From Achromobacter pulmonis (lineage in GTDB: Bacteria; Pseudomonadota; Gammaproteobacteria; Burkholderiales; Burkholderiaceae_B), in the NCBI RefSeq assembly GCF_902859765.1, contig NZ_CADIJV010000030.1, forward strand, positions 1 to 64,000: a stretch of 64,000 nt of DNA, written 5' to 3'. Of this stretch, positions 8,998 to 22,429 are shown piece after piece. Position numbers and translations under genes: made by a program. The notes beneath the pieces are model-generated. The model made no database searches and was not told the origin of the DNA. It was given only the letters and a program-made list of their open reading frames with translations. Every line of letters begins with the position of its first letter. Position 1 is the first letter of the stretch.

Positions 8998-9906
8998 CTA
9001 GGGTTGGCGCAACCGGTCCAGGTCCGCGCACAACTGCTCGGCCGCGTCGACCAGGCGCGGGCCAGGGCGATAGAGCGCGTCGGCATCGATGCCGTAGACG
9101 TGGCCGGCCTGCGCCGCCGGCAGGCCCATGGCGCGCCAGGCGGCCAGGTTGCGGGCGGTGTCGGCGGGCGTGGAGACCCCGGCCAGCACCGCGTCGGGCC
9201 GCGCCGCCAGCACGCTTTCCAGGCCGACCTGCGGCGCCACCACGGGCGCGTCGCCAAACACATTGACGCCGCCGCACAGGCGCAGCGCGTCGCTGACGAT
9301 GCTGGTGTGGTTGAGGGTGTAGAGGGGGTCCAGGCCCGCCTGCACGAACACACGCACCGGCGCGCGGCCGGCGTAGCGCGCGGCCAGCGCGTCCAGGCGC
9401 GCGCGCAGGGCCCGGGCGGCGGGGGCGGCCCGCGCCTCGGTGCCGAACAGCACGCCCAGGCGCTCGACCGCGTCGGGAATGGCCGCCAGCGTCTGCGGAT
9501 CGCTGTAGTAGAGGGCCACGCCCAGCTTGTCCATCACGCGCGCCAGCGGCGCGGCGGCGGACGGTTGCCAGGCGATGACCAGGTCGGGCCGGGTGGCGGC
9601 CACGCGTTCGGGATCGGGCTGGGTGCCGTCGCCGATGACGGGCAGGGCGCGGGCGGCGGGCGGATAGTCGCTGCCGCGGATGGTGGCGACCAGGTAGTCG
9701 CCGGCGCCGGCCGCGTAGACCAGCTCGGTGGCGTGTGGCGCCAGGGTGACCGCGCGCCGCGCTGGCGCGGCCAAGGTGACCTCGCGGCCGCGATCGTCGC
9801 GCGCGTGGATGGCCGCCGGGCTGCCTGCGGCGGTATCGGCCGCCGCCGCGCCCGGGGCGGACAGCAGCCCCAGGACGGCGAGCGAAAGGGCGCGGACGCA
9901 GGTCAT
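8998..9906 (-). CDS. Periplasmic BtuF-like (cobalamin/metallophore) binding protein
   Basis: A class III periplasmic binding protein of 302 residues from the ATG at 9906. The first 23 or so residues form a signal peptide (RALSLAVLGLLSAPGAAAA). The two-lobe PF01497-type fold is indicated by RRAVTLAPHATELVYAAGAG, the linker helix region and PDLVIAWQPS. An earlier TTG codon at 9936 is in frame but would spoil the signal peptide. Placement directly after a TonB receptor that has a cobalamin riboswitch strongly suggests vitamin B12 as the ligand. The inner-membrane BtuCD partners are not in the window. Confidence 0.82.
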   Translation of the reverse strand: MTCVRALSLAVLGLLSAPGAAAADTAAGSPAAIHARDDRGREVTLAAPARRAVTLAPHATELVYAAGAGDYLVATIRGSDYPPAARALPVIGDGTQPDPERVAATRPDLVIAWQPSAAAPLARVMDKLGVALYYSDPQTLAAIPDAVERLGVLFGTEARAAPAARALRARLDALAARYAGRAPVRVFVQAGLDPLYTLNHTSIVSDALRLCGGVNVFGDAPVVAPQVGLESVLAARPDAVLAGVSTPADTARNLAAWRAMGLPAAQAGHVYGIDADALYRPGPRLVDAAEQLCADLDRLRQP

Positions 9907-9959
9907 GCGAGGGATCGATAGGTCGGCGTGGAACAACGCCGACTATATCGGATCGCCGC

Positions 9960-11999
9960 TCAGTAACGCACCGTGAGGGACGCGTAGAAGTTGCGGCCGG
10001 GCGCGGGGTACAGGTTGTAGTTGGCAACCGGGCCCAGCATCTGGAACGAGGCATCGCCGCCACGGATGCCGTAGGTGGCGTACTTGCGGTCCAGGATGTT
10101 GTTGATGCCGAACGCGCCTTCGATGTTGCTGGTGAACTTGTAGGCCACCTTGGTATTGAAGAGCACGTAGGCGTCCAGCTGGGTATCGAACTGGTTGGCC
10201 TGGTCGTTGTCCATGCGCGACTTGCCCACGTACTGCGCCGTCACGTTCCACAGGAAGGCGTCGGTGGGGCGCCAGGTCACGCCGGCGTTGGCCAGCCACT
10301 TGGGCGCCAGCGGCACGGTCTTGCCCGACAGGTCGACGCCGGCGTAGGTGCCCGAGCGGAATTGCGCTTCCATCCAGGTCAGGTTGGCGTCCAGCGTCAG
10401 GCTGCTGGTCAGCTTGTGGTGGCCTTCCAGCTCGATGCCCTGGCGGCGGGTCGGATCGAGGTTGGTGTTGGCGCCCGTGCCCGGGCCCCACATGCCGTCG
10501 GCCAGCGGGTTGTACTGGATCTCGTTGGTCAGGTCATAGCGGAACCACGACAGGCGCGCGCTGGTGGTGTCCGAGGCCCAGGTCACGCCCAGTTCCTTGT
10601 CGGTGGACGTCTGCGGCGCCAGCGGCGATTGCACCGACAGGGCTTCATCGGCGTTGGGCAGGCGGAAGCTGCGGCCGACCTTGCCGTACAGGCCGAAGCC
10701 GGCGGGCAGGTCCTGGCGCACGCCCAGTTGCCAGGCGGTCAGGTGGTGGCCCTTGTCCGATTCCTCGCCGGAGCCGGAAATCACGTCGAGCTTGTCGGAG
10801 GCGTACTGGCGGCGCGCGCCCAGGGTGACGTAGGTGCTGTCGGTGGCGCGGATCTGGCCTTCGGCGAACAGGCCGTACTGGCGCTGGCGCGACTGCCACT
10901 TGGACGGCGTGACGTCGTAGTAGGCGTTCTGGTCGGCGGAGGTCTTGGCTTCCTGCGCGTCGGCGCCGAACACCACGCTGTGGCCGCCGTTGATCGGCAG
11001 GCGGTAGCGCAGGCTGGCCAGGTTCTCTTCCAGCTTCTGCTGGCGCAGCGTGTCACCGAAACCGTCGTACGACAGGCCGTTGAGCTTCTTCTCGCGGGTC
11101 GAGGCGTCGGCGTACAGGGTGCCGGCGCCGATCTGCTGTTCGATCTGCAGGCCGAAGGTGGTGCTGGTGGTCTTGACGTAGTCGACCTTGTTCTTGGCGC
11201 CGCGCGGGTCGCTTTCGAACTGGTTTTCGCCGGTGGTCGGGTTGATCAGGCGCGGGCCGGGCAGGTCCAGTTTCTGCGTGGTGGTGTTGCCGAACAGGCG
11301 GATCGAGCCGCTGTCGTGGCGGAAAGTGATGCCGCCGCCGCCGCCCTCGCGGCTTTCGCCGCTGTGCTCGCGGTAGCCGTCGCTGTGCAGCGATTGCATG
11401 TAGGCATCCACGCCCACTTTCTGGTTGTTCAGGGCCACGGCGGCGTCGTACTGGCGCAGGCCGTAGCTGCCGAAGGTGGCGGTGGCGCGGGCCGTGACCG
11501 GTTCCTTGGCGAAATCCTTGCGGGTGATGATGTTGATCACGCCGCCGGTGGCGCCGCCGCCGTATTGCACCGAGCCGCTGCCGCGCACGATTTCGACGCG
11601 TTCGACCTGATCCAGCGGCACCACGCCCAGGCTCGGGGCCGACAGGTCGTTGGTGTTCTGCTTGACGCCGTCGATCATGATCAGCGTGTTGCTGGCGCCG
11701 GTGATGCCGAAGCCGCGCAGGTCGACGATGGCGTTGTCGCTGGCGCTGGTGGTGTTGATCAGGTGGATGCCGGCTTGCGTCGACAGCAGGTCCTGCATGG
11801 TGCGGGCGCTGCTGGCGGCGATGTCTTCGGCGGTGATGACCGAGATCGACACCGGCAGCGTGCGGCCATCGGTCGGCACGCGCTGGGCGGTGACGGTGAT
11901 GGCGTCAAGTTCGGGGGTGGCGGCTTGCTGGGCGGCCGACAGGGCCGGGGCGGAGCAGAGCAGGGCGCCGGCGTAGCGCCGGATGGAGCGGGATTTCAT
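9960..11999 (-). CDS. TonB-dependent outer membrane receptor, probably for cobalamin (BtuB-like)
   Basis: A 679-residue TonB-dependent receptor. A signal peptide ends near ALSAAQQ, a TonB-box-like stretch (DAITVTAQRVP) follows, then the plug domain to about residue 150 (LIMIDGVKQNTNDLS, VERVEIVRGSGSVQYGGGATGGVINI). The remainder is a 22-strand-type barrel ending in the usual terminal aromatic (NFYASLTVRY). The leader contains a cobalamin riboswitch, and a BtuF-like gene follows 53 bases later, so the most likely cargo is vitamin B12 or a related corrinoid. The substrate is inferred from context rather than from binding residues. Confidence 0.88.
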   Translation of the reverse strand: MKSRSIRRYAGALLCSAPALSAAQQAATPELDAITVTAQRVPTDGRTLPVSISVITAEDIAASSARTMQDLLSTQAGIHLINTTSASDNAIVDLRGFGITGASNTLIMIDGVKQNTNDLSAPSLGVVPLDQVERVEIVRGSGSVQYGGGATGGVINIITRKDFAKEPVTARATATFGSYGLRQYDAAVALNNQKVGVDAYMQSLHSDGYREHSGESREGGGGGITFRHDSGSIRLFGNTTTQKLDLPGPRLINPTTGENQFESDPRGAKNKVDYVKTTSTTFGLQIEQQIGAGTLYADASTREKKLNGLSYDGFGDTLRQQKLEENLASLRYRLPINGGHSVVFGADAQEAKTSADQNAYYDVTPSKWQSRQRQYGLFAEGQIRATDSTYVTLGARRQYASDKLDVISGSGEESDKGHHLTAWQLGVRQDLPAGFGLYGKVGRSFRLPNADEALSVQSPLAPQTSTDKELGVTWASDTTSARLSWFRYDLTNEIQYNPLADGMWGPGTGANTNLDPTRRQGIELEGHHKLTSSLTLDANLTWMEAQFRSGTYAGVDLSGKTVPLAPKWLANAGVTWRPTDAFLWNVTAQYVGKSRMDNDQANQFDTQLDAYVLFNTKVAYKFTSNIEGAFGINNILDRKYATYGIRGGDASFQMLGPVANYNLYPAPGRNFYASLTVRY

Positions 12000-12019
12000 C
12001 TACTGGACCTCGATGCGAC

Positions 12020-12305
12020 CCGCGACCCCGCAGGTCAATCACGATGGGGAGGAAACCCGGGCCACGCCGCGTCCCGGGAGGGGGCGGGTGCCGGACGGGC
12101 GTCCTGGCGATCGAACAGGCCGGTATCGGGCTGCCATGGGCGCATCGCGCGCATGGGGACCGTTGCGGGGGCAGCACAGGCTGGATACCCGCCATGCCAG
12201 CCTGGTGGGCGGCGGGGCGGACGTCTTCCTGTTTCCCGTTTACCTTTCGCACGCGGACCGGCAAGTGTTGCGTTCTTGCCTGTCCTGTTGCGCCGAAAGC
12301 ACCGG
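12020..12305 (-). ncRNA. Cobalamin riboswitch upstream of the TonB receptor
   Basis: On the minus strand the leader shows the ordered conserved blocks of the cobalamin element. GGTGCTTTCGGCGCAAC is at 12303-12287, then GGTAAACGGGAAACAGG, then the hallmark GCTGCCCCCGCAACGGTC at 12175-12158. A degenerate B12-box GATTGACCTGC at 12040-12030 lies close to the start codon at 11999. Such elements bind adenosylcobalamin and shut off uptake genes, here probably by masking the ribosome binding site because no T-run terminator is seen. Boundaries are approximate. Confidence 0.88.
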
Positions 12306-12334
12306 TTCGGGGCCGAAACTGTATCATCGCGGGC

Positions 12335-12358
12335 CGTAACAGGGTCCGTTTTGTTACG
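12335..12358. promoter_or_regulatory. Dyad in the metH / B12-uptake divergent promoter region
   Basis: Seven-base arms CGTAACA and TGTTACG flank a 10-base spacer, upstream of the riboswitch (minus strand) and about 90 bases before metH (plus strand). It sits between the two divergent genes and could be an operator; no known regulator was matched. The rest of 12306-12448 holds no gene. Confidence 0.35.
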
Positions 12359-12448
12359 ATCAGGGGTTGATTTTTCGGCGTTTATCGCATTTTCGCGACA
12401 TTCGCGCCGTCGTCCCTGCTGTCCCAAACCTTCCTTCCGGACCCGAAC

Positions 12449-16222
<3,774 letters not shown>

Positions 16223-16247
16223 AGGCCGGGCGGCGAGGGATTGGCCT

Positions 16248-17624
16248 TTACGGCCTTTCCCGGCCCGGGGCGCCTGGCATGCCCGCCAGGCACAGGAGCG
16301 CCCCAAGGGCCAGAGAGGCGACCGCCAACGCCATCGATGCGTACATGCCATGCATGAATGCCCGTGGCGCGGTGTCGCGCACCAGATACCCGAACACGGC
16401 AACGCCCAGCATGCCGCCAATCTGCCTGGCCGAGTTGAGTACGCCCGAGGCAATGCCGGCGCGCGACACATCCACCGACGAGAGCGTGGCATTGGTCATG
16501 GTGGGGATCGTCAGCGCGATGCCGCCGCCGGCCATCAGCATCGGCACGACAAGCAGTGCGTAGCGACCGTCGCGGCTGGCCAGCAGCATCAGCAGGTAGC
16601 CGGCGGTCGCGAGCCCCAACCCCAGCACCATCAGGCGGCGCGCGCCCAGGCGGGCAATAAGCCGGCCTGCCACGATATTCGCGCCGATCAGGACGACTGT
16701 CATGGGCAGGAATGCAAATCCCGCCTGTTGGGGCGACAGGTGCTGCTGGATCTGGAAGAACAGACTCAGCACGAACACCAGGCCGTAGTACGCGAAGTTC
16801 ACCATCATGCCGGACACGGATGAAACCGTGAACATCGGCACGCGGAACAACGCCAGTGGCAGCATCGGCGTTGGCGCATGCGATTCGATCCAGAGAAAGG
16901 CGCCGAGTCCCAGCGCGAAGGCTGCGAGGCCGGCCAGGACCCACGCATCGCCCCAGCCCCGCGAACCTGCTTCGATCAGGCTGGCTGTGAGCGCCGCGAG
17001 CGCCACCGCGGCGGCCGCCTGGCCCGGCCAATCCAGATCCCGCCGCGCGCCTGCGGTATCGCGCGGTACGTGGCGCAGCGTCAGGACGAGGCCGATCATG
17101 CCGAGCGGCAGATTCAACAGGAAGATGGCGCGCCAGCCGAGATGCGTGACCAGTACGCCGCCCAGCACCGGCCCGGCCGCCAGCGCAAGCGCGCCGACCG
17201 CGCCCCACCAGCCGACCGCGCGATTGCGCGCAATCGCGGACTGAAACGCCCGTTGCAGCATCGATAGTGAATTGGGCACCAGCAGCGCGGCGCCGATGCC
17301 CTGCGCAAGGCGGGCCGCGATCAGCAACTCCAGGCTGTTCGCCAGGCCGCACAGCAGTGATGACAGCGTGAACAGTGTCAGGCCCCACAAGAACATGCGG
17401 CGCGCGCCGATGCGATCGCCCAGGGCGCCACTGGTCAGCAATAGCGCGGCGAATGCCAGGGTGTAGGCGTTGACCACCCACTGCAATCCGGTAATGCCTG
17501 TTGAAAACTCCTGGCGCAGGGCTTCCAGGGCGACATTGACGACACTGACATCGAGCAGCACGAGGGCGAAACCCGTGGCCGCGGCCAGCAGCGTGCCGCG
17601 CGGGGCGTGAGGACGAGAAGGCAT
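16248..17624 (-). CDS. MFS drug-efflux transporter, DHA2 (EmrB/QacA) type
   Basis: A 458-residue membrane protein with about 14 hydrophobic segments, the number typical of the DHA2 drug:H+ antiporter family. Motif A is seen in the loop after TM2 (GALGDRIGARRMFLWG), the QWVVNAYTL segment is typical of this family, and motif C-like GPVLGG lies in TM5. It should extrude small hydrophobic compounds across the inner membrane; the substrate is unknown. No HlyD/EmrA adaptor is adjacent. It is divergent from a LysR gene at 17725, which probably controls it. It converges on metH with 25 bases between them. Confidence 0.86.
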   Translation of the reverse strand: MPSRPHAPRGTLLAAATGFALVLLDVSVVNVALEALRQEFSTGITGLQWVVNAYTLAFAALLLTSGALGDRIGARRMFLWGLTLFTLSSLLCGLANSLELLIAARLAQGIGAALLVPNSLSMLQRAFQSAIARNRAVGWWGAVGALALAAGPVLGGVLVTHLGWRAIFLLNLPLGMIGLVLTLRHVPRDTAGARRDLDWPGQAAAAVALAALTASLIEAGSRGWGDAWVLAGLAAFALGLGAFLWIESHAPTPMLPLALFRVPMFTVSSVSGMMVNFAYYGLVFVLSLFFQIQQHLSPQQAGFAFLPMTVVLIGANIVAGRLIARLGARRLMVLGLGLATAGYLLMLLASRDGRYALLVVPMLMAGGGIALTIPTMTNATLSSVDVSRAGIASGVLNSARQIGGMLGVAVFGYLVRDTAPRAFMHGMYASMALAVASLALGALLCLAGMPGAPGRERP

Positions 17625-17724
17625 GACGAGAATCCGGGGGACGTTGATCTGACGCCATGCTAGGCAGTATGAATATGTGCGTAAATTCCATAAAATTGCC
17701 AGTCAGACTGGAGAAAACGCACAG

Positions 17725-18594
17725 ATGTTCGACTGGGAGAATCTGCGCTATTTCGTGGCGATCGCCCGTGCCGGGACACTCTCCGGCGCGGCGCGGGCAT
17801 TGCGCGTTGATCACGCGACGGTCAGCCGCCGCCTGGGCGCGCTGGAAGCCGAACTGCAGATGCAACTGGTCGAGCGGCTGCCGCGCGCCTGCCGGCTGAC
17901 GGCGCGCGGCGGGCAGATCCTGGAACTGGCGCAGCAGATGGAAACGGCGGCTTTTGGCATCGCGCGCCGCGCCCGTGCCCATCAAGCGCCGCTGGACGCG
18001 AAAGTCACCTTGAGCGCGCCTCCGGTCTTGGCGACGCATTTGTTGGCGCGCCATCTGGCGGCTCTGCGGCTGGCCCACCCCAGGCTCCAGCTCGCGGTGC
18101 TGGCGCAGGCGCAACAGGTATCGCTGAGCCGGCGCGAGGCGGACATCGCCTTGCGGCTGGTGCGGCCAAAGGAATCCAGCAACGTGATCCGGCGCATCGG
18201 GCGCATGCCGTTCGCGCTCTATGCGCAGCGCGACTACGCCGCCACGGTGGCGCCAGCGGATTGGGCGTTCATCGCCTACGATGAGTCCCTGGCCGACATG
18301 CCTCAGCAAAGCTGGTTGCTGGAATTCGCGGGCGGCAGGCCGGTGGTCTGCGAATTGAGCGATATCAGCGGCCATCTGGCCGCGGCCCGCGCGGGAGCGG
18401 GCGTGGCAGGACTGCCCTGCTTCATTGGCGACGCGCATGCCGACCTGACGCGGCTGGCGCATCCGGGTGACGCTTTCTCGCGGGACATCTGGCTGGTCGT
18501 GCATCGCGACCTTCGCCGCCTGAAGCCGGTGCGCGTCGTCATGGATTACCTTGTGGACATCGTCTCGCAAACGCCCATGCTGTCGCTTGACTAG
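17725..18594 (+). CDS. LysR-family transcriptional regulator
   Basis: A 289-residue regulator with the N-terminal winged HTH (MFDWENLRYFVAIARAGTLS, then VDHATVSRRLGALE) and a C-terminal substrate-binding-type effector domain. The start at 17725 is supported by GGAG 11 bases upstream and by alignment of MFDWENLRYF with family N-termini; an ORF start at 17677 would add 16 unrelated residues. It is divergent from the DHA2-type pump, and the 100-base gap between them is relatively AT-rich with an outer GGCA...TGCC pair, suitable for LysR binding. Control of the pump is inferred from position. Confidence 0.88.
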   Translation: MFDWENLRYFVAIARAGTLSGAARALRVDHATVSRRLGALEAELQMQLVERLPRACRLTARGGQILELAQQMETAAFGIARRARAHQAPLDAKVTLSAPPVLATHLLARHLAALRLAHPRLQLAVLAQAQQVSLSRREADIALRLVRPKESSNVIRRIGRMPFALYAQRDYAATVAPADWAFIAYDESLADMPQQSWLLEFAGGRPVVCELSDISGHLAAARAGAGVAGLPCFIGDAHADLTRLAHPGDAFSRDIWLVVHRDLRRLKPVRVVMDYLVDIVSQTPMLSLD

Positions 18595-18634
18595 CCTGCC
18601 GCCGTTGGCGGCCGGCTTTCCGGGCGTTCCGCCG

Positions 18635-20101
18635 TCAGTCCAGCGCCGACGCGCCAGCCCGCGCCGGCGGCGCCAAGCGTCCCAGGACGCTTTCGAGCGC
18701 CAGCCCGACCGCAAGAATCGTGCGGTCCGCGCCAGGCAAGCCATCCACCTCCAGCCCGACCGGCAGGCCCGCGTCCGACAATCCCGCCGGCAGGCTGAGC
18801 CCGGGCAGCCCCGCGTTGCTACCGGGGTCGACGTTGCGCGCCAGCCGCATGAACGATTCCAGGCTGCTGGCCTGCGGTCCGGCCAGGGGCGGCGTCACGG
18901 GAACCGTGGGGAACAGCAGTCCGTGCAGCGCATGCTGCTGGAAGGCATGGCGGTAGACGTCGATGAGCGCGTCGCGATGCACCGCGATGGCGCTGTCGTA
19001 CAGGGGCTGCAATGGCAGCCGTTCGCCCGAGGGCGTGGGCAGCACGCCTGGCACGATCATGTCGTCGAAGATGGCCTTGACGTCCGGGCTGGAGATCTGC
19101 GCCACCAGTTCCTCGAAACTGACGCCGACGCCATGGCGTTGCAGGTAGGCGATGAGATCGGGCTTTTGTTCGTACAGGCACAGCGGCATGCCGGTGGCGG
19201 CGTTGCTGGCTTCCAGGCCGGGCATGTCCAGCGGGATGAGGGTGACGCCAGCGGCGCGCAGCCGCTCCAGGGCGGCCTGGGCCGTGGCCGCCACCTGCGG
19301 GTCCAGGTCCTGCCAGAAATAGCCGGGCAGGCCCAGGCGCAGCTCGGCCGCGGGCAGGGGGGGCAGAGGGGTGGCCTCGCCGGCCAGCACGGCATCCAGC
19401 AGCGCGATGTCGGCCATGCTGTTGGCGATGGGCCCGGGCGTATCGCGGGTATGCGAAATCGGCGTGATGCCCGAACCGTCATAGCGGCCCACCGACGGCC
19501 GGAAGCCGACGGCGCCATTGAGCGCGGCCGGCAGGCGCACCGAGGCGCCCGTGTCGGTGCCGAGCGCGGCTGGCACCAGGCGCGCGCCCACGGCGGCGCC
19601 GCTGCCCGAGGACGAGCCGCCGGCGATGCGTTCCGGGTCGTAGGCGTTGCGCGTGCCCGCGCCGCGCGGGCCGGGGTAAGCGGTGTTGTAGCCGGAGACG
19701 CCGAAGGCCAGTTCGTGCATGTGGGTCTTGCCGACGATGACGGCGCCGGCTTCGCGCAGGCGCCGCACGACCGGGGCATCCTCGGCGGGGACGAAGTCGC
19801 GCAAGGCCGGGGTGCCCGCGGTATTGGACAGTCCGGCGACGTGGATGTTGTCCTTGATGGCCAGGGGCACGCCCTCCAGGGGCCGCGCAGCGCGGCCGGC
19901 GGCGCGCGCCGCGTCGGCCGCCCGTGCCTGCGCCAACGCGCCGTCGGCGTCGACGGTGATGAAGGCGTTGAGGTCCTGGCGCGACGCGATGCGGTCCAGG
20001 CAGGCCTGCGTGAGGGCCGCGCTGGTGACGCGGCCGTCGCGCAGCAGTGCCGCGGCTTCGGTCACGGTCGGGCAGGTCAGGGGGGGCTCGGGGGTGGCCA
20101 T
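18635..20101 (-). CDS. Amidase-signature hydrolase (indoleacetamide hydrolase-like)
   Basis: A 488-residue amidase-signature enzyme with the Ser-cisSer-Lys triad: K83 in [10 protein letters not shown], the Ser cluster 163-165 in [12 protein letters not shown], and nucleophile S187 in [12 protein letters not shown]. The family hydrolyses amides such as indoleacetamide or mandelamide; the exact substrate is not evident. No signal peptide is apparent and the N-terminus ([12 protein letters not shown]) is typical of cytosolic members. No GatB or GatC partner is nearby, so it is not the glutamyl-tRNA amidotransferase subunit. It is divergent from the XRE-type regulator at 20307, a plausible controller. 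Confidence 0.87.
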   Translation of the reverse strand: MATPEPPLTCPTVTEAAALLRDGRVTSAALTQACLDRIASRQDLNAFITVDADGALAQARAADAARAAGRAARPLEGVPLAIKDNIHVAGLSNTAGTPALRDFVPAEDAPVVRRLREAGAVIVGKTHMHELAFGVSGYNTAYPGPRGAGTRNAYDPERIAGGSSSGSGAAVGARLVPAALGTDTGASVRLPAALNGAVGFRPSVGRYDGSGITPISHTRDTPGPIANSMADIALLDAVLAGEATPLPPLPAAELRLGLPGYFWQDLDPQVAATAQAALERLRAAGVTLIPLDMPGLEASNAATGMPLCLYEQKPDLIAYLQRHGVGVSFEELVAQISSPDVKAIFDDMIVPGVLPTPSGERLPLQPLYDSAIAVHRDALIDVYRHAFQQHALHGLLFPTVPVTPPLAGPQASSLESFMRLARNVDPGSNAGLPGLSLPAGLSDAGLPVGLEVDGLPGADRTILAVGLALESVLGRLAPPARAGASALD

Positions 20102-20306
20102 GGCGGTGAATCCTTCTCGTCGGTTCGATGTTTGTCGATTGCGGCTTTTCGGGTCGATCCCTTCTATACAGGGTCGACCGTAGCATTGTCGAGCGCCGCG
20201 CGCCCGGTGGGCGGTCCGCCCCGTGGTCGCCAGCCGCGCGCCCGGGCGCCTCTGGCGCTAAGATAGGCGACCCTTATACACGTACAAGTCCCTTGCTTAT
20301 CCTGGT

Positions 20307-21134
20307 ATGAATGCCTCCCCCCCAGCCGGCGCCGCCGGCCACGAAGGCTCCCGCCTGCGCCGCCAGGCGCTGGGCGAATTCGTGCGCAGCGCCCGCTCGC
20401 GCATCACGCCGCAGATGGCCGGCCTGCCCGAAGGCATGCGCCGCCGCACGCCGGGACTGCGGCGCGAAGAGGTGGCGCAACTGTGCGGCATCAGCGTCAC
20501 CTGGTACACCTGGATCGAGCAGGGCCGCGAGGTGTCGGTATCGCCGTCGGTGTGGTCGCGCATCGCGGGGGTGCTGCAATTGGCGCGGGCCGAGCGGGCC
20601 TATCTGTTCGACCTGGCCGACTGCGCCGATCCGCAGCATGCGCGCGATGACGCGCTGGGCGCGCCGGGTTCGTTGCGCGAATGCGTGGACGCCATTACCG
20701 CGCCGGCTTACGTGCTGGACCGTGCCTGGAACGTGCTGGCCTGCAATGAACCGCTGCGCGAACTGTTCGACGATTGGCCGGCGCGCGATCCCGAGCCGAA
20801 CCTGCTGCGCTACATCTTTCTGGACCCGGCGGCGCGCGCGCTGGTGGTGGACTGGGAGCAGCGCGCGCGGCGCGTGGTGGCCGAGTTCCGGGCGGATGCC
20901 GGCGCGCATCTGGATGAGCCGGCGGTGCTGGCCCTGATCGATACGCTGAACCGGCAGAGCGCGGTGTTTGCCCATTGGTGGAACCGGCACGCGGTGGTCG
21001 AGCGCGAAGGGGGGCTGCGCGAGTTCGCGCACCCGCGGCGCGGCCGCGTGGCCTTTCAGCAGATCACCTTCCGCCTGGCGACGCACCTGGACCTGAAGCT
21101 GGTGATGCTGCTGGACGGGGCCGGGCCGGGCTGA
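20307..21134 (+). CDS. XRE-family regulator with MmyB-like ligand domain
   Basis: A 275-residue protein. Residues 20-85 or so form a Cro/CI-type HTH (LRREEVAQLCGISVTWYTWI, then EQGREVSVS). Residues 100-270 match the MmyB-like ligand-binding domain, with YVLDRAWNVLACNEPL and the closing segment LREFAHPRRGRVAFQQITFR. MmyB-type proteins bind a fatty-acid-like ligand in the family structure; the ligand here is unknown. The gene is divergent from the amidase, so control of that gene is the first hypothesis. It converges on mutY, with a strong hairpin between them. Confidence 0.88.
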   Translation: MNASPPAGAAGHEGSRLRRQALGEFVRSARSRITPQMAGLPEGMRRRTPGLRREEVAQLCGISVTWYTWIEQGREVSVSPSVWSRIAGVLQLARAERAYLFDLADCADPQHARDDALGAPGSLRECVDAITAPAYVLDRAWNVLACNEPLRELFDDWPARDPEPNLLRYIFLDPAARALVVDWEQRARRVVAEFRADAGAHLDEPAVLALIDTLNRQSAVFAHWWNRHAVVEREGGLREFAHPRRGRVAFQQITFRLATHLDLKLVMLLDGAGPG

Positions 21135-21149
21135 GGCGGCGCGCCGGGA

Positions 21150-21179
21150 CGCCGGGCGGCTCCGTAGTCCCGCCCGGCG
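21150..21179. terminator. Bidirectional terminator-like hairpin between the XRE gene and mutY
   Basis: Ten-base perfect arms CGCCGGGCGG and CCGCCCGGCG with a 10-base loop lie between the convergent genes. No T-run is present on either side, so it may act with Rho or only protect transcript ends. Confidence 0.5.
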
Positions 21180-21190
21180 CGGGACGATGC

Positions 21191-22259
21191 TCAGAACAGC
21201 GTGCCGTGCGCCGCGTTCGCCTGTGCCAGTCCCAACAGCAATTTCTTGACCGGCGCCGGCAGCGCCGTGGCCGCCAGGTCGTCGGGCGCCACCCAGCGGC
21301 TGGGCGGATGGCCGACGACCTGGCTGGCCGCGCGCACCTCGACCCACCAGGGCCGTACATGCAGCCGGTAGTGCGTGAAGGTGTGCGAGAACGCCGCCAG
21401 GGCGCTGTGCCGTTCCGGCTCCAGCCCCAGCGCCCGCGAGGCCGCGCCAGGGTCGCCGGCCACGTCGAATTCCGGCAGGCTCCACAGACCGCCCCAGATG
21501 CCGGGCTCGGGCCGTTGCTGCAGCAGATAGGCGCCGCGCCATTGCAGCACCAGCATGGCGGTCTCGCGTTCCGGAATCGCCTTGCGGGCCTTGGGCGTGG
21601 GCAGTTCGGCCTGGCGGCCTTCGCGCCGGGCGACGCAGGTATCGGCGACCGGGCAGCGGTCGCAGGCCGGCTTGCCGCGCGTACAGAGCGTAGCGCCCAG
21701 GTCCATCAGGCCCTGCGTGTAGGCGGCCATGTCCAGGCCGGGGGGCGGCCTCGACCTGGGCGTCGGCCAGGGCCCACAGGCGCTGTTCGATCTCGCGCTT
21801 GGAGGGATCGCCGGCGATGCCGAAGTGGCGGGTGAAGACGCGCTTGACGTTGCCGTCCAGGATCGGCGAGCGTTCGCCATAAGCGAAGGCAGCAATGGCG
21901 GCGGCGGTGGAGCGGCCGATGCCGGGCAGGGTGGCGATGGCTTCGGCGCTGGGCGGGAAGCGGCCGTTCCAGTCGCGCGCGATCTCCTGGGCGCAGCGGT
22001 GCAGGTTGCGGGCGCGGGCGTAGTAGCCCAGGCCGGCCCAGTAGGGCATCACGTCTTCCTGGGCGGCGGCGGCCAGCGCGGCGACGTCGGGGAAACGCTG
22101 CAGGAAACGTTCGTAGTAGGGGATCACCGTGGCCACCTGCGTCTGCTGCAGCATGATCTCGGAGAGCCAGATGCGGTAGGGGTCCCGGGTGTTCTGCCAG
22201 GGGAGATCGTGGCGGCCATGCTGGCGTTGCCAGGCGACGATGCGGGGGGCGAAGTCCAT
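21191..22259 (-). pseudogene. mutY: Adenine DNA glycosylase with a +1 frameshift
   Basis: MutY removes adenine mispaired with 8-oxoguanine. From 22259 the frame encodes the catalytic domain: LSEIMLQQTQVATVIPYYER, the HhH segment TLPGIGRSTAAAI and the catalytic Asp region LDGNVKRVFTRHFG. After ADAQVEAAP the frame goes astray. The expected continuation, GLDMAAYTQGLMDLGATLC, the iron-sulfur Cys set (CTRGKPACDRCPVADTC) and the C-terminal Nudix-like domain, is in a different frame reaching 21191. The shift falls in a run of six G on the plus strand (21740-21745); five would restore 355 residues, the normal MutY length. Either a real homopolymer slip or a sequencing error. As written, the product would lack the Fe-S cluster and recognition domain. 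Confidence 0.85.
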
Positions 22260-22429
22260 GCCCGCAATTATCGCATCGCCCTATTGCCGGGGGTGGGGGG
22301 AGCGGTTACAACCGTAGGACAGAGGCGCATCGAGCGCCCGGAATTCACCTCCCGCCGCTTGTCCGCATGCGCTTCAAGAGGGCGTGATGCGTTGGCTGCC
22401 GCGGGCGTTCCACGACCCTCGGAGTAGAC

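Noticed and set aside
12305-12448. SAH or SAM riboswitch in front of metH
   Set aside because: No conserved core of either class was recognised; only a 7-bp dyad is present.
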